Shown here: positions 11,707-23,037 of the stretch, piece after piece
How positions within the stretch are numbered: position 1 is the stretch's first letter
How the letters are laid out: each line of letters begins with the position of its first letter
Source: Lytechinus variegatus
Taxonomy: Eukaryota; Echinodermata; Echinoidea; Temnopleuroida; Toxopneustidae
Assembly (NCBI RefSeq): GCF_018143015.1
Contig: NC_054747.1
Span: 31,056,733-31,120,732 of the forward strand
DNA length: 64,000 bases
Reading direction: 5' to 3'
Program-made: the position numbers and the translations under genes
Notes under the pieces: model-generated
What the model saw: the letters and a program-made list of their open reading frames with translations, nothing else
Told to the model about the DNA's origin: nothing
Database searches by the model: none

Positions 11707-12382
11707 ATTGATTGATTGATTAATTAATTAATTGATTGATTGATTAATTGATTGATTAATTGACTGATTGGTTGTTCGAATGATTGATTATTTATTTTGG
11801 ATCATTAATTGACAGATTTAATGATTAATTTGTTGATTTATTTATTGATTGGTCATTATTTATTGATTCATTCATTCATAATTACATCTCATGTAATTAA
11901 GAACAATCGGATAGAGGGGTAGCCAATGAAAGCCGAGATGGCGTATTTCCAATGTGTATTTAAAATGAGTCGATTGTTGCGGATTTTCTAATATTAAAAC
12001 TCTGCTATATTTCATGTTAATACCGCTGGGAAGTCAGTTGATTTATAGATTGATTGATAATAATAATACCTGAATTTATAAAGCGCTTTTTGCCTGAAGA
12101 TACAAAGCGCTGCTACTATTACCCCGGCTTTAGCTCGAGCTACCATCACCGGCGTTCAGTGCATTCAAATCGAATCACTGATTGATTTTTTTCATTTATT
12201 GAATGATCGATAGATTGATATCACAATAATTGAAAATAATCTCCTTGACAGCTAGAGTATAGCCCAAGAGAAAGCCGAGATAGATTATTTCCAATGGGTC
12301 CTTTAAACATTTAAACTTTAATGGATATATACTTACATGTAGCCATGGCGAGGACAACCAGAAAAAGCTTTAAACTTGCCAT
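5359..12382 (-). CDS. secreted/membrane EGF + LDL-receptor class B (YWTD) protein, 5' part
   Basis: Five minus-strand exons (12337-12382, 10399-10497, 7639-7806, 6432-6545, 5359-5598) join in phase 1 to give 222 codons that stay open at the left. Order: signal peptide (1 to ~16), a short Cys-containing segment of unknown type (17-48), an EGF domain with six cysteines (about 64-104), a calcium-binding-type EGF domain starting DINEC (105-142), and the first part of a YWTD beta-propeller with the hallmark '[15 protein letters not shown]'. EGF-plus-YWTD proteins are typically LDL-receptor relatives, nidogen-like matrix proteins or endocytic receptors. Which one this is cannot be told without the missing 3' exons. 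Uniform phase-1 junctions fit an extracellular shuffled-domain gene. Extra in-phase exons could be missed in the introns. Confidence 0.8.
6432..6545 (-). CDS. gene 1 exon 4: calcium-binding EGF domain
   Basis: 114 nt between acceptor TATTTAG and donor CTGG|GTAAGT, phase 1-1. The translation runs [16 protein letters not shown] to [13 protein letters not shown]. It has all six EGF cysteines and the D-I-N-E Ca-binding start, whose first Asp codon is completed across the junction. Confidence 0.92.
7346..7435. repeat. (TA)n microsatellite
   Basis: About 90 bp of near-pure AT dinucleotides in an intron of gene 1. Confidence 0.95.
7639..7806 (-). CDS. gene 1 exon 3: EGF domain
   Basis: 168 nt between acceptor CCTTCACAG and donor GATTG|GTAAGA, phase 1-1. 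After a ~15-residue spacer the domain runs [16 protein letters not shown] to [15 protein letters not shown], with six cysteines and the usual C-V-C-P-x-G-F end. Confidence 0.9.
8490..8658. repeat. near-perfect foldback (hairpin) element, CACTCTAAAAAATG ends
   Basis: The outer arms, about 70 bp each, begin CACTCTAAAAAATGAAGTGC and are almost exact reverse complements. A short centre contains the palindrome TTCAAATTTGAA. The element is flanked by TA on both sides. It could form a very stable hairpin. Confidence 0.9.
9092..9387. repeat. foldback element, second copy with an extra partial hairpin
   Basis: 9092-9261 is a second copy of the 8490-8658 palindrome. It is followed directly at 9262-9387 by another hairpin lacking its own outer left arm. 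The result has arms in the order L-R-(inner L)-R. The unit is flanked by TA. Confidence 0.9.
10399..10497 (-). CDS. gene 1 exon 2: short Cys-containing segment after the signal peptide
   Basis: 99 nt between acceptor GAATACAG and donor ATACAG|GTATGT, phase 1-1. It encodes about 32 residues ending 'CLSEPGNT', with a '[14 protein letters not shown]' core. No known domain is recognised. It is supported by its splice sites and its phase match to the signal-peptide exon. Confidence 0.75.
10567..11200. repeat. (AGT)n microsatellite split by a SINE
   Basis: (GTA)n triplets at 10567-10640 resume at 10985-11200. A minus-strand tRNA-derived SINE sits between them, which suggests insertion into, or seeding of, the array. 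Confidence 0.85.
10632..10983 (-). mobile_element. tRNA-derived SINE, family C
   Basis: Read on the minus strand, it has a tRNA-like head with B-box GTGTTCGAATCCCACC. The body contains 'ggcaaggcgttaatccacac', 'gggtacccggtaggatg', 'tccccagggagtg' and a 'gcgcttta..aaaat' tail. Its relatives are at 28276-28608 (+) and 34752-35102 (-). It is not a functional tRNA gene because no acceptor stem pairs. Confidence 0.85.
11560..12290. repeat. (GATT)n array with ~340-bp duplicated unit
   Basis: 11640-11880 is dominated by GATT tetramers. The flanking phrases 'gcggattttctaat..tgaa', 'gtcagttgatt' and 'gaaagccgagat.g.*tatttccaatg' recur (11917 against about 12265), giving a degenerate direct duplication of roughly 340 bp. 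A truncated SINE tail lies near 12060-12180. Confidence 0.65.
12337..12382 (-). CDS. gene 1 exon 1: start codon and signal peptide
   Basis: The ATG (12380-12382) gives [15 protein letters not shown], a compact signal peptide, then donor ACAT|GTAAGT in phase 1. The phase and the completed Ser codon agree with the exon at 10399-10497. The ATG directly follows TTTCAG, so an upstream 5'UTR intron is likely. Confidence 0.82.
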
Positions 12383-12458
12383 CTGAAATAATAAAGGTTT
12401 ATTCATGTTGGAATGAGACGATTATTTTCACTCAGTCCATAAGAGGGATGGGATTGTA

Positions 12459-12695
12459 CACAGCAAAACTTTGGTGTTAACCGGTGTACATAGAGGACCA
12501 CACCAGTTATTTACACCGGTGTTAAATTGGTGGTGTTAGTTTTACACCTGTAGGTGTTATTACAACACCTTTTGTTGTTACATTTACACTCTTTAGTGTT
12601 ATGTTTAATCTCTAGGGTGTAATTTTAACACCTCAGGGTGTGGTCCTCTATTAACACCAATTGGTGTGAGTTTTAACACCGCGGTTTTTACAGTG
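12459..12695. mobile_element. reiterated-GGTGTTA foldback MITE, copy 1
   Basis: The ends read CACAGCAAAACTT and AAAAACCGCGG-type TIRs with terminal CACTGT, flanked by TA. The inside is a chain of inverted GGTGTTA/TAACACC motifs, including 'gaggaccacacc' and its complement near the two ends. Copies lie at 39710-39944, 48326-48533 and 52721-52910. It is non-coding. Confidence 0.85.
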
Positions 12696-13162
12696 TACAA
12701 TGGTTGCTGTCTAGTTAACTCGGTACCGAGTAAGATTCGGATTTATTCTCGCTTTTCATTCGAAAAACACTTTGCCTGTTTTGTTTTTTTCCTTTCACTT
12801 TAATACCCCCACGTCTTAAAAATAAACCTATGAAGATGTTTTGGTGAGCATAAAGTTCCTTTAATTCCAAAGTTTATAGATTCATTGTCGTAAAAGATAA
12901 AAACAGTATTTTTAAAGTTTAGATCCATTACCGTAAAAATTGGTATGTCGTAAAACATATTTGAGGTGATGTCGCGTTCCAAAATTTACAATTTACGATG
13001 GACCTACCTATACTGTAGGTTCATGCTCTTAGCGATCCCTGACTGCTTGTATAATAAGCATGATTAGCGTGTGTTGGAATGGCTGTAAAGGCCATTCCTA
13101 GATTCACACTTTCTAAAGCAGATGGGACAGATAAAATTATCTGTCAAGTCATTACTATTCAT

Positions 13163-13315
13163 CTGGGGAGCGTTTCATCAATATTTTCATCCGACAAGTT
13201 GTCAGATCTGACATCTGTCCATGATTTTGATTGGCTGAGAGGCACTGTTCCTATGGTAACTGTCGGATGAAATGGGACTTGTCGGATAAAACGTCCGACA
13301 AGAAACGCCCCCCAG
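13163..13315. mobile_element. short foldback MITE, CTGGGGAGCGTTTC ends
   Basis: A 153-bp element whose left end CTGGGGAGCGTTTC matches the complement of the right end (CTGGGGGGCGTTTCTTGTC). Subterminal 'tccgacaagt' occurs in both orientations. A decayed relative may lie at about 39180-39250. Confidence 0.7.
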
Positions 13316-13540
13316 TACGTCACGGTGTGAAAAGCTTGAAACCCAACGGACGAAACATTACGGGCAGCTAAAAACCCTGCTCAATTAAATAAATAAATAA
13401 AAAACTTTAGATCATGACAAAAATAAGAATAAAAGTCATTTTTTTTTATTAATACCACTTCTCAAACACGAAAGGGGCTATAAAGTGATATGCAATTACT
13501 TAATTTTAATTTCACTTTAGACCTACTTTTCTGTAAAATT

Positions 13541-16500
13541 TTCATTTATTGATTTATTCAAGTCCATTAAAATACACTGATCATTAAAAATACGATGAAA
13601 AGACATAAAAAGAAACAAAGATGTACAGTAAGATGTAAGTAAGATTTTTTAAAAAGCAAAGATTGTACAAGGCTATTTACAGTAAATGCCTAAAAATGAA
13701 CATGAAATAGGAACCTGCAAAAGAACAAAGCAAGTCTGTCGAGGCAGTCCCTATGAACAGCAAGGTGAAAAAAAATTCAAGACTCGTACTGATGAAATAA
13801 ACACATAATAATAAGGAAATATGATGGATAGATTTATATTAAGAATTTTAAATGGTTGAAAAAAGGGTTTCCAGCTTGAATTTGAAGGAATCTGTTTGAT
13901 GTTACGGGGTAGAGACTTCCAAATGCGATGTCCTTTGAAATTTAAAGTGATTGGTTAACATTGGTTTGACTTTTAAAAAATCTGAGCTAGAAAGTCACAC
14001 TTGTCACCTGTGTCTGTGATATGTTACAAAAATGAAGCCCAGAAAAAATTGTGTTCAAAAATGAATATTTAGTGCTTCAAAAATTGAAATATAAAGTGAC
14101 CGGAAACACCATCTTAATTTCATCCCATACACTTATGTGTACTATTTACATGATTTAGGTGTCTATAAGACGCCTATTTACAAAATCTTGGTTTGCCTTG
14201 TAGTTTTAGCTTTTCATTCTCAATAATTGTTGTTTTCAGGGGTTTATTAGTTCTAATACATGCACTTCTACGCATGTTTCATCTTGGTTTGAGAATTTTT
14301 TAAATCGGCTGGTCACAAAGTTAAACAATACCTTTAAAGGAAAAGGAGTGTATTATTACATTCTTCAACATAATAATTTTTAGGATTTCTTGTGTCATGA
14401 CTGTGCTTTAGTATTTTACATTTGATCATAGAGGCAATATTACACGGCACTTCATTTTGTTTAATATGTTTAAAACCATAAATGCGATACAATATTTATT
14501 AAATTGACATACATTTTAGGAAATTCTTTTTTTTTTCAAAGTGGTATTGAGCATTGGTATATGCAACATATCCTAACAAATATCTTTTGTAATTTCAACA
14601 ATCCAAGTAGCCTGTTGGGATATGTGTTCGCCCAGACAGTGTTACAATACATTAAATAAGGCAAACTCATCGAGTTGTAAAGTTAAATTAAAATATACTG
14701 TTGCAAGAAATGGCGCAGTTTGCTGATGACACCAATATTCCTTGATATTCTATTTGACATGACTCCGACTCGTATATGTTCATTCCATGTTAAATGTTGG
14801 TCAATAACAACATGTAGGAAATATGCAGATTGCAACGTTTTATGGCGACATTATTTCAATATGATGATTAAATTATTTGATAAGTCATCTGTAATTAATT
14901 TTACTTATAACTAAAGTAAGTGAAACTGGATTTCGATGTGTTAAGTGATAGCTTATTGCAATAAGCCAGTTCGTAGTTCCTTTCTGCGCATGATCAAAAG
15001 ATTCTACGCACGATCAGAGGAAGGTCATTTGTACTAAAGTGACATGGTGGTTTACTCTAATGAGATAAGCACCAACTCTGATGTCTTGATTATTCATATA
15101 TTCCTTTGAATAGTGGCATTCATTTACATTCACAAAAAACAACAATGCGTCCTCGGACGACTGGTATTTCACAGTTTGCCAAGTACATTTTGCAACATAC
15201 TATGATATGCATTCAAAGTAGGAATGCAACAAATACCTTCATAGAGTGTTAATCGGTGTGCTATTCTAGTCACCTGGTCTATTCAATTTCTTCATCCTGC
15301 TATGTAAGGCAAGCATACGTAATATCTTGCTTTGAAATCTGCCTATCCTAATGAAAGAAATGAAAGGTCATTTGACCAAAATTGACCATGAAGTAACTAC
15401 GAACTGGTCTATTAACCCACTGTGGGACACATTGTAAATCATTGTTCATATTTTTCTTTAAGTGGTCAAAATTTTCATTCCTAAATAGAAAATTGGTATC
15501 AACAGCAAAGAGAATAAATTTCAGCTTTATTTATAGGAACAATTAATCCAATCATTTATATACAATAGAAATAATAACGGCCCCCAAATTGAGCCCTGAG
15601 GTACACCACACTTGATTTTCTTTATTGGGTCTGATTATATGGTCAATTAAATCAAAGGCTTTGCTTACATCTAAATATAAACCCACAGTATCCAATTTCT
15701 TATTCAATGAACATATTAGATAATTATGGAAATTGACAAGAGCCATTTCAGTAGATACATTTTTTCTAAACAATACTATCAGGGATTCAATATTGTATGT
15801 CTCGTTAAAAAAATTTCTAGACAATAATAAACAATTTTGTCAAGAATTATAGAAAACATGCAAGTACGGATATTAGTCTATAATATTCATACAATCCTTT
15901 TTATGTCTTTGTGTAATTTTAGCAATTTTTTTTCAAATCCGATGGAATATTTTCAGTTCTTAAAGAAAGATTAAAAATATGTACAAGAGGCTTTAAAATC
16001 ATGGCATATTTTTTTAACAAATGGATTAAAATTATCGATACCAAAACTATTATAATAGTGCATTAAAGTGCTTGTACAATTTTCAAAATTTCAGATTCAT
16101 TATCAGGAGTAATAAATAGTGATGCTTCATTCAATCGATGCAAGAATTTATAAAATAACATTTTCATCACTTCGTGAAATATTATTGCACATATTGGACC
16201 AGGGATGGACCAGTATTGATATAAAAAAATATATTGAAATAATTAGCAATGATGTCAGAATCATAGATATCTTGATCATTTATCTTAAAATATGATGAAA
16301 GGGAATTTTTCGACTTGCCAAATATTTCTTTAGTTGACCATGTGCAGTCCAAGTTTGCCTTATATCACCTATTGAATGTATGAGCTAAATAATTTCTACA
16401 TGCTTGCTTCCTACATTATTTTATTCACCTTATTACGGGCTTCATGATATTTAGTTTTATTCCAAAATGACCTAACTTTACAATATTTTTTTTATTCGCA
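13541..16500 (-). mobile_element. CR1/Jockey-like LINE, degraded, reverse-transcriptase to 3' end
   Basis: Minus-strand translations in several frames give reverse-transcriptase landmarks in order. Near 16440 there is an 'ARNKVNKI'-like linker, and at about 15650-15700 'STEMALVNF' and 'GLYLDVSKAFDLIDH'. At about 15560-15600 comes '[17 protein letters not shown]', and at about 15480-15520 'FAVDTNFLF' (FADDT with the first Asp changed). After an inserted MITE, 'LTWNEHI', 'PYLMYCNTVWA' and a C-terminal 'IWKSLPRNIK' follow near 13900. An AT-rich 3' part ends near 13541. Several stops and frame changes make it inactive. The N-terminal endonuclease was not found, so it is 5'-truncated. Confidence 0.75.
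14965..15408. mobile_element. CCAGTTCGTAGTT foldback MITE inserted in the LINE
   Basis: Inverted ends CCAGTTCGTAGTTcC and the complement of CCAGTTCGTAGTTaC bound about 440 bp. The element separates two parts of one LINE reading: 'DLQCVPQW' on one side and 'HLTWNEHI' on the other. It therefore inserted after the LINE did. Confidence 0.7.
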
Positions 16501-17474
16501 TACAATGATTGGAGACTGAGACGTTGTCAGAATAGTCTGCAGGCGCAGACCCTTGGTTTTCTCAATCCACATAGTGCATAACACAGAGTCTGAAGTAGTG
16601 AGACTAGATTCACTATGTACTGTGGCTGGCTCTTCCACAGAGACGCCGGCGTCTAGTCGTCACTCCTGTTATTGGTTAAAGTATCAAATGTTAGTGTGTG
16701 TTTGCAGTCCTATGTAGAAGGGGGCTTGTGCAATTGCCCCTGAAATATTAAAGTTTATAAGCAAGGAGAAAAATAAGAGAAAAGGGGGAAATAGGATGAT
16801 AGAACATAAAAAGGAGCCTCTCCTAATACCATATCATGAGAATACAGTATCCCTATCATTCAGTTAAGAAAAGATTGGCTTTCCTTTTAGGAAGGTAGGT
16901 AGGCCATCTAACCCTCCCCAATAAAAAAAAGTGAGGCCGCCCGTAATTTACTGAAAAAAATTATCATAAGTTTACGGAGGTCGGTGTTGTGTACACCGTT
17001 CGTTGCCATTGGTAACCCTGCTAGACAGCGGCTGATGTGCTTTTAACACATTTTTAATTCATGATCATCAAGATCGCTGGTCGTTCGGCAGATCAAGGCT
17101 CATGAAATAACGGCACGACTCCCTTCTTCCCAGTATCTAAGACGTCTCGGGCGCGGGGGGGGGGGGGCTGAACTACAAATATTTCAAGTTCCGCCGCAGC
17201 AGACTGGTGACAACTTCTCAATTGCGACACCACTGCATGGGGATGGTCGAGGGGGTGTGCGGGGAGGGGGGCGGGGTAGGCGATTGAATTGAATATTGCC
17301 CACAAAAAAATAGGACATGTAGGAGGGTGCGGGGCAAGACGCATACAAAATTTTTGAAGATACTTTATAACAATGGAGCGACGTACCAAGCTTGTCAGGC
17401 GCTTTTTTCATTTTCTAAAGTTAAATTGAAGGATTTCTTGCACCCTTTTGGTAAATATTGTTCAACTAAAAAAA

Positions 17475-18085
17475 AAATCAATTCAATTCAATTCAAAATT
17501 TATTTCAATCAATCATAATAATACAAGTATATACAAATTATATAAAAACATGGGACTGGGAGCCCCTAGAAGTTATTATTTTTAAAACTTGTGGGTGGGG
17601 CACCACCATGATACAATTAAATACAAATACATATAAGACATACATAAAGAGTGAACAACAAATGACATTGAAATACAATTTTAAAAAGAGAGAGAGAGGG
17701 GAAAAAGAAACAATGGGCTTATACAGGGGAAATGAAAAAAAAAACAAGCATACTAGAAGTAATAATCATTAATAATAGTGAGCTAATGTGCTATTGGCAG
17801 GAGTTTTTATACTGACAGAAAAATTCAACTTTCAAAAGTTTTTAAAACTTATTTAGAGATTTACTTTGTTTAATATCATTATTTAAATCATTCCACAGCT
17901 TGATTCCTCTACAACGTAGAGAATTTTGGGTAATTTTATTTTTTTTTTGAAGATATTTGTGTAGATCTGCGGAATGACGCGTAAAGTATGAATGGAAAGA
18001 GGAATTTGTGTTAAAGAGATTATTAAAAATATTTGGCAAGAGATTTGAATGGTAATTGTATATACATGTGCAAATTTGCAGTAAA
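17475..18085 (-). mobile_element. CR1/Jockey-like LINE 3' end, 5'-truncated
   Basis: The minus-strand frame reads 'LLPNIFNNLFNTNSSFHSYF', 'TRHSADLHKYL', then 'LRCRGIKLWNDLNNDIKQSK'. This is the conserved tail of non-LTR reverse-transcriptase proteins. An AT-rich 3'UTR follows and ends in GAATT-type repeats at about 17480-17500. Confidence 0.75.
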
Positions 18086-18484
18086 AAAGTAGGTTTTCAA
18101 AATTTATGGGACCCCCCCCCCCCGCTCGGCCTAGGACCATGCTCAGCCCCTCACCCATCTCCAGTTAGAATCTTTGCACCACTCTAAGTGTCCTTCGAAA
18201 TGTTTTTAAAAAAATTCTCTCTCTCTCTTTTATCCTCATATCGAGGTGTTAATTCACAATTATAACATATATACGAAAAAAATCATTCAATTTTAACAAT
18301 GCAATATTTTTTTAATATCACATTTTTTTTCAATTTTCAAACTTGCCTTTTGGTTTACATAAACTGAGGTACTTTATTTTCCATAAAAAATATCAAAAGA
18401 TACAGGATTTTACATCAACAAAATTCATATCATATCACACGACAATATTTTACAAAAAAATACAACAAATAAAATATGTTACTT

Positions 18485-18612
18485 ACACTACCAGTCACAA
18501 TTCCTCGGCCCGCTGTCACCCGTCGAGAACCAGAGAACAATAGATTCAGTGGACTGAATCCATTGCTCTCCGGCTCCAACAGGCCAGCCAACAGCGGACC
18601 AAAAAACCGTGA
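18485..18612. mobile_element. 128-bp palindromic MITE
   Basis: Ends TACACTACCAGTCAC and the exact complement GTGACTGGTAGTGTA. Subterminal and central motifs ('attcag|tggactgaat') are also inverted. It lies directly beside the 3' end of the LINE at 18618-20265. Confidence 0.75.
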
Positions 18613-18617
18613 CTGGT

Positions 18618-20265
18618 AGTGTATTCACTCAAAGTAAAAACGCATCTTCTTCAACTCAGTTTCATTAAATCTTTTCTGATTATTGTTCAAACTTATGTAA
18701 AATCTAATTTCTGCTTTCAAATCTTTCAATAGATAGTTTCCATGTAACACATGGTTCTTTTTATCATTACATTCTTTGACATAATTCTTATATACAGTAT
18801 ATTGGGCACAATTGAGGATGAAATTTACGAGTTTTGTTTTCCGGTTGCCTATATCATATCCTGTAATAATCTTTTTTTTTTTTTCATTAATGTCAATATC
18901 AAGGTCAAAAATATTCCGAATAAGACACGAAACTATTTTCCAAAATATCCTGACTTGTTTGCATGTCAATTAAAAATGACATATAGTTTCTTTGCAATTG
19001 CAAGTACGACATAAACATGATAAATTATCATTCGAAATTTCCATTTGCATAAATTGTCTTTACTGGGCAATATTCTGTGAAAAAGTTTAAAATTAAATTG
19101 TTTTATTTTAATGTCATTAATTTGCTGAAATTTGAATTTAAATACTTCACTCCAATAAAATTCGTTTGATAAGTCTAAACGGTCTTGCCAAAAATGTAAA
19201 CAAACGGGTTCTTCTTTATATTTATCCACAAACTTTTATTTAGCTGACATTTTCTCGACATTTATTGAGTCACCTGTTGCTAACTCAATCACATTGGGTT
19301 GTGGGGTTTTGACAATTCGAAAGAAGTAAGCAATTGTCTGCGGTTAAAATAGTTGCTGAAAAAATCTTTCCAATTCCCATCTTCTATAATTTGTCCCACT
19401 GTATAAATCTCTTCTTTGATCCAGTTTTGAAAAAATAACGTTTCTTTCCCATGTTTTATATTGCTATTATACCAGATAATTTCTTGGTTTATATCGCAAA
19501 CATTAAACATGTGTATATAATTCATTTCAGACCACGATCTAAAAAGGTCGATGTAAAACACAGGTAATTGTTTTCTTTTGCATATTCTTATTATTGGGCA
19601 GTTAAATCTAAAAAAAATAGGAATATCAGAAATTTTACTGATCCAACAATTGAATAAAACTTTCCATGGTGTTTTTTCACCTAAGATATAATTTTGAATC
19701 CATGATAAACGAAGAGAAAAACATTTATAAAAAGTAAATTGACCATTCTAAGGCCTCCTTCTATTTCAGAATTACAGCATACATTTCAATTGACCTTTTC
19801 AGCTTTGGAATTTCATAAAAAAGTATATTAATAATCTATTTACTAATTCAATTATTTTCAATGGTACTGGGACTGCTGTTGCTGTATATACTAATTGAGA
19901 AGTGACTAAATGCTTTATGACAGTCACCTTCCCATACAAAGTTAGTTTTTGCATTTTCCATAAATCTAAAGCACTTTTTATCATCTTTAATTATTTACCT
20001 TTCCAATTTAAGTTTTCAACTTTTCTATGAAATTTTCCAATATGAACCCCCGAGACATTTTATAGCATTATCTGTAAATTCTAATTCCCCAGTGTTTTGG
20101 ACATTGATATCTAATCTCATGAACTTAGATTTTGACCAATTAATTTTGGGACCGGTATTTTTACCAAAGTTTTCTACTACTCTCATTATTTCTTTAACAG
20201 AGTTGACAGATGATCGGCAAGAAATTGTAGTATCATCTGCAATCCTATAGTAAGATTGAAATCAA
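18618..20265 (-). mobile_element. L1/Tx1-like LINE, degraded, 5'-truncated
   Basis: Minus-strand readings in order are: a degenerate catalytic segment 'RIADDTTI' followed by 'KEIMRVVENFGKNTGPKINW' (about 20100-20250), 'LTLYGKVTVIKHLVTSQLVY' (about 19900), 'EIIWYNSNIKHGKETLFFQN' (about 19450), 'QFNFKLFHRILPSKDNLCKW' (about 19060) and a C-terminal 'LVNFILNCAQYTVYK' segment (about 18800). This order is typical of L1/Tx1-clade proteins. Stops and frame changes show it is dead. Confidence 0.75.
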
Positions 20266-22320
20266 CCTATAAACAATTTGCATGATATTTTTCACATTTG
20301 AATATGATTTTTAATATAATTTCGATAAATAATAAGATAGATTGAGAATTTTTTTTTAAACATATACCATGGCTGGAAATTCGCAAATCAGACCCTATTA
20401 CTAACGTCTTTTAATCTATGGAAAAGTAATCCAGAAATCATATCATAAAAACACTTATCTTACTATAATTTTCCAAAATAATCGAACACGTTTTCTATGC
20501 AGTAATGTGGTCTCAACTTCTCACATATTTTACATATCCATTTACTACACGCCTCTTACATAGATTATTTTTCTGGGGTAAAATCTTGTTCAAAATCTTG
20601 TAACTAAACTGTCTAATACTACCATGAATGGTATGTATCCTAAATGAGACATGATTCAAATTAAAGGATCAATGGAAGAAGATTAAACCAAAAAAGAAAC
20701 AATAATTGATTCTTCAGATATCTATGCACATAACAATGAATATATCTTTCTTGTAGACAAAGAATCGAGAGTCATTGTACTCCATTTAATGGAATCAAAA
20801 TTCCTTCACTTTTGTTTAGATTGAGAAGATGACTTTTTCTTACTTGTCTTATTCAGTCAAAAGGGAGAAGACTTTTCAGATTTAGCATATTCTACATAAA
20901 AAAGCTTACAAGGATAAATAGATTTAATAACAAGATTCGATGCTATCCATTCACAATTTCTTATAACATATTATATTCCAATAAGTATACCTGCATGCTT
21001 CCAATTCTCAAAAATCTACGTTTAAATAAATATACGTTTATAACATTTATATTGATATTATTTCGAATGTATGAAAGATCGCGATGAAAGGTTTAGATTT
21101 AATAGGCGATTACATGATGATCGATGCCTGGTCACTTCATAATATATTCTCAGAAAATTTCCGACGCCAAAATAAAAACAAATTTGTATCTTGCAGTTAT
21201 TTTGCAATAATTTACAGACGCATATACCTCACTTCTTAATATGGGCCTACCTCTTCCTCTTTTAAGTTATCCGTTCTTTTTCCTTTTTTTTTCACTGCAT
21301 TAAAATAGAAAAATAAAAGGAAAGGTAGCCCGCCCTGTCCCCCTCCCCTTACCTGTTTCACCACCCCTTGCTTGCTTTTGTCTCAGCTTCAAGTAGAAAA
21401 ATGCGACTTACTGTTTGTTTTTTATCTTCTGCGATGACACGAATTCTTCCGATATATTCGAGCCTTCTAATTCGAAGAACTGAGGAACAACTTCACCAAA
21501 GAGCTTGTGATATTGACACTGATCATCGTGGCTACGAACGGTCTCGGACTGAGTTGCTATTCTCGCTCCAGGCAAATTGCATTTCTCAATACAATGTTAA
21601 ATAAAATATTTCATACATTTTGCGACTCAAACAATATTCTGCACAAGATGAACGACGTGTATAATTATTCATTAAGACGTTATCATCCTAAGAAAGCAAA
21701 TCTAAATGTAATATACCCAATATCAACTTGACCATAGTCAAATAACACGTATAAAGCGATTAATTAATATTATTATTTCCTTGATTAGAGCCTAAACCCA
21801 TTATGAGATAAAATCAGAGCCGACCTCTCACTGCGAGCTCAGTTAAAAATCAATGATTTCACTTTGCCTAAAAGAGTTTGCGTGAACGAACTGTTTTCAC
21901 AAAATATACTCATTATCCTTTGAAGCATATAAATATTTCTTGAAATAACGAACAGAACTTGAAAAAAAAGATATGTATTAGAATGCCCCTATTTGTCAAG
22001 GTAACTCAATTCATGAAATCCATCCATTTCTCCCAAATATTGAATACTGAAAAAGAAAGAAAATTGGAAAGCGCATATCGAATAATAATGACGATCGATA
22101 ATAAAATAGAGCTTTGACCAGCGGAATTAAAGACGATCGAGAGTAGAGCTTTTAATCGGCTGTCAGCATTGTTTCACAAAACAGCATTATTGATTAGGAA
22201 TCCTTTCAGAAAATAATTGATTGTTTTGTTGGTTTTAAATGATTGAAAACAAGCCTTTAAATAATGTTAAACAATTGTTCTTATTCTTGAAATGCATGAC
22301 AAAAATGCCGCTAGGTCTAT
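20266..22320. other. AT-rich gene-free stretch
   Basis: I see no exon, tRNA, terminal repeat or domain-like reading on either strand. 20266-20600 may hold further decayed LINE sequence, but I could not recognise motifs. Confidence 0.5.
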
Positions 22321-22831
22321 ATACATTTTATTTTATTTAATCTTTCTTTTTTTTGGGGGGGGGGAGAGGGTGTCGAATTGCAGTTCGCAGAAAAGACAGG
22401 AAATTGGTAATAGTTAATAATTGATTAAAAATTTGTTTTACCTTGCACCCCCCCCCCCCCCCAAAAAAGGGAGAAAACATAAATTGATAAAAAAAAATGA
22501 TCATCCATCCAAACGTAAACATCTTTCGCATCTTGAAATATATTGTGAAAATACTGCAATTTACATTTTGGGGTAAATCGCAGCTGCAGACGACAAAGAA
22601 ATTCCCGGGAATAATTGATCATGTCCCCCCCCCCCCCCCTTCCCCCGCAAAAAAGATTCCCATATCTCAACCTTCCTTTCGCCCTTTTTGCCTTACTCTC
22701 CCCCTCTTTTGTTTTCATTATAATGAATACTCCTCTTTCTTTTTCATTCCTTCTGTTTCTCCTTTTCACTCTCTCTGCCTCCCTCTCTCTCTCTCCCTCA
22801 GACGGTCCCCCTCTCTCTCATCTGTCACTAA

Positions 22832-23037
22832 AGGCATGGTCACACCGCCCGAGCGTTGTTGAAGCGGTCGTGGAGCGGAGAGAAAAAAAAATCATCACCG
22901 CTCACCATTTTCGATTTCGATTGTTTTTGTGGTTTTTTTCGATTTTTTCCCCAATTTTGTGATCGAAATTCGGCCCTCTTTCCCTACCGCTCCACGACCG
23001 CTCCAACAACGCTCGGGCGGTGTGACCATGCCTTTAG
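22832..23037. mobile_element. GC-rich-armed foldback MITE, AAAGGCATGGTCACACC ends
   Basis: Arms of about 48 bp run from AAAGGCATGGTCACACCGCC to 'ggtcgtggagcgg' and are repeated inverted at the right end with about one mismatch. The centre is AT-rich. The flanks are TA on both sides. Confidence 0.85.

Noticed and set aside
14710-14760. Plus-strand reading MAQFADDTNI resembling a reverse-transcriptase active site
   Set aside because: It stops at once and has no neighbours. The opposite strand gives long, ordered LINE homology through the same bases, so this is coincidence.
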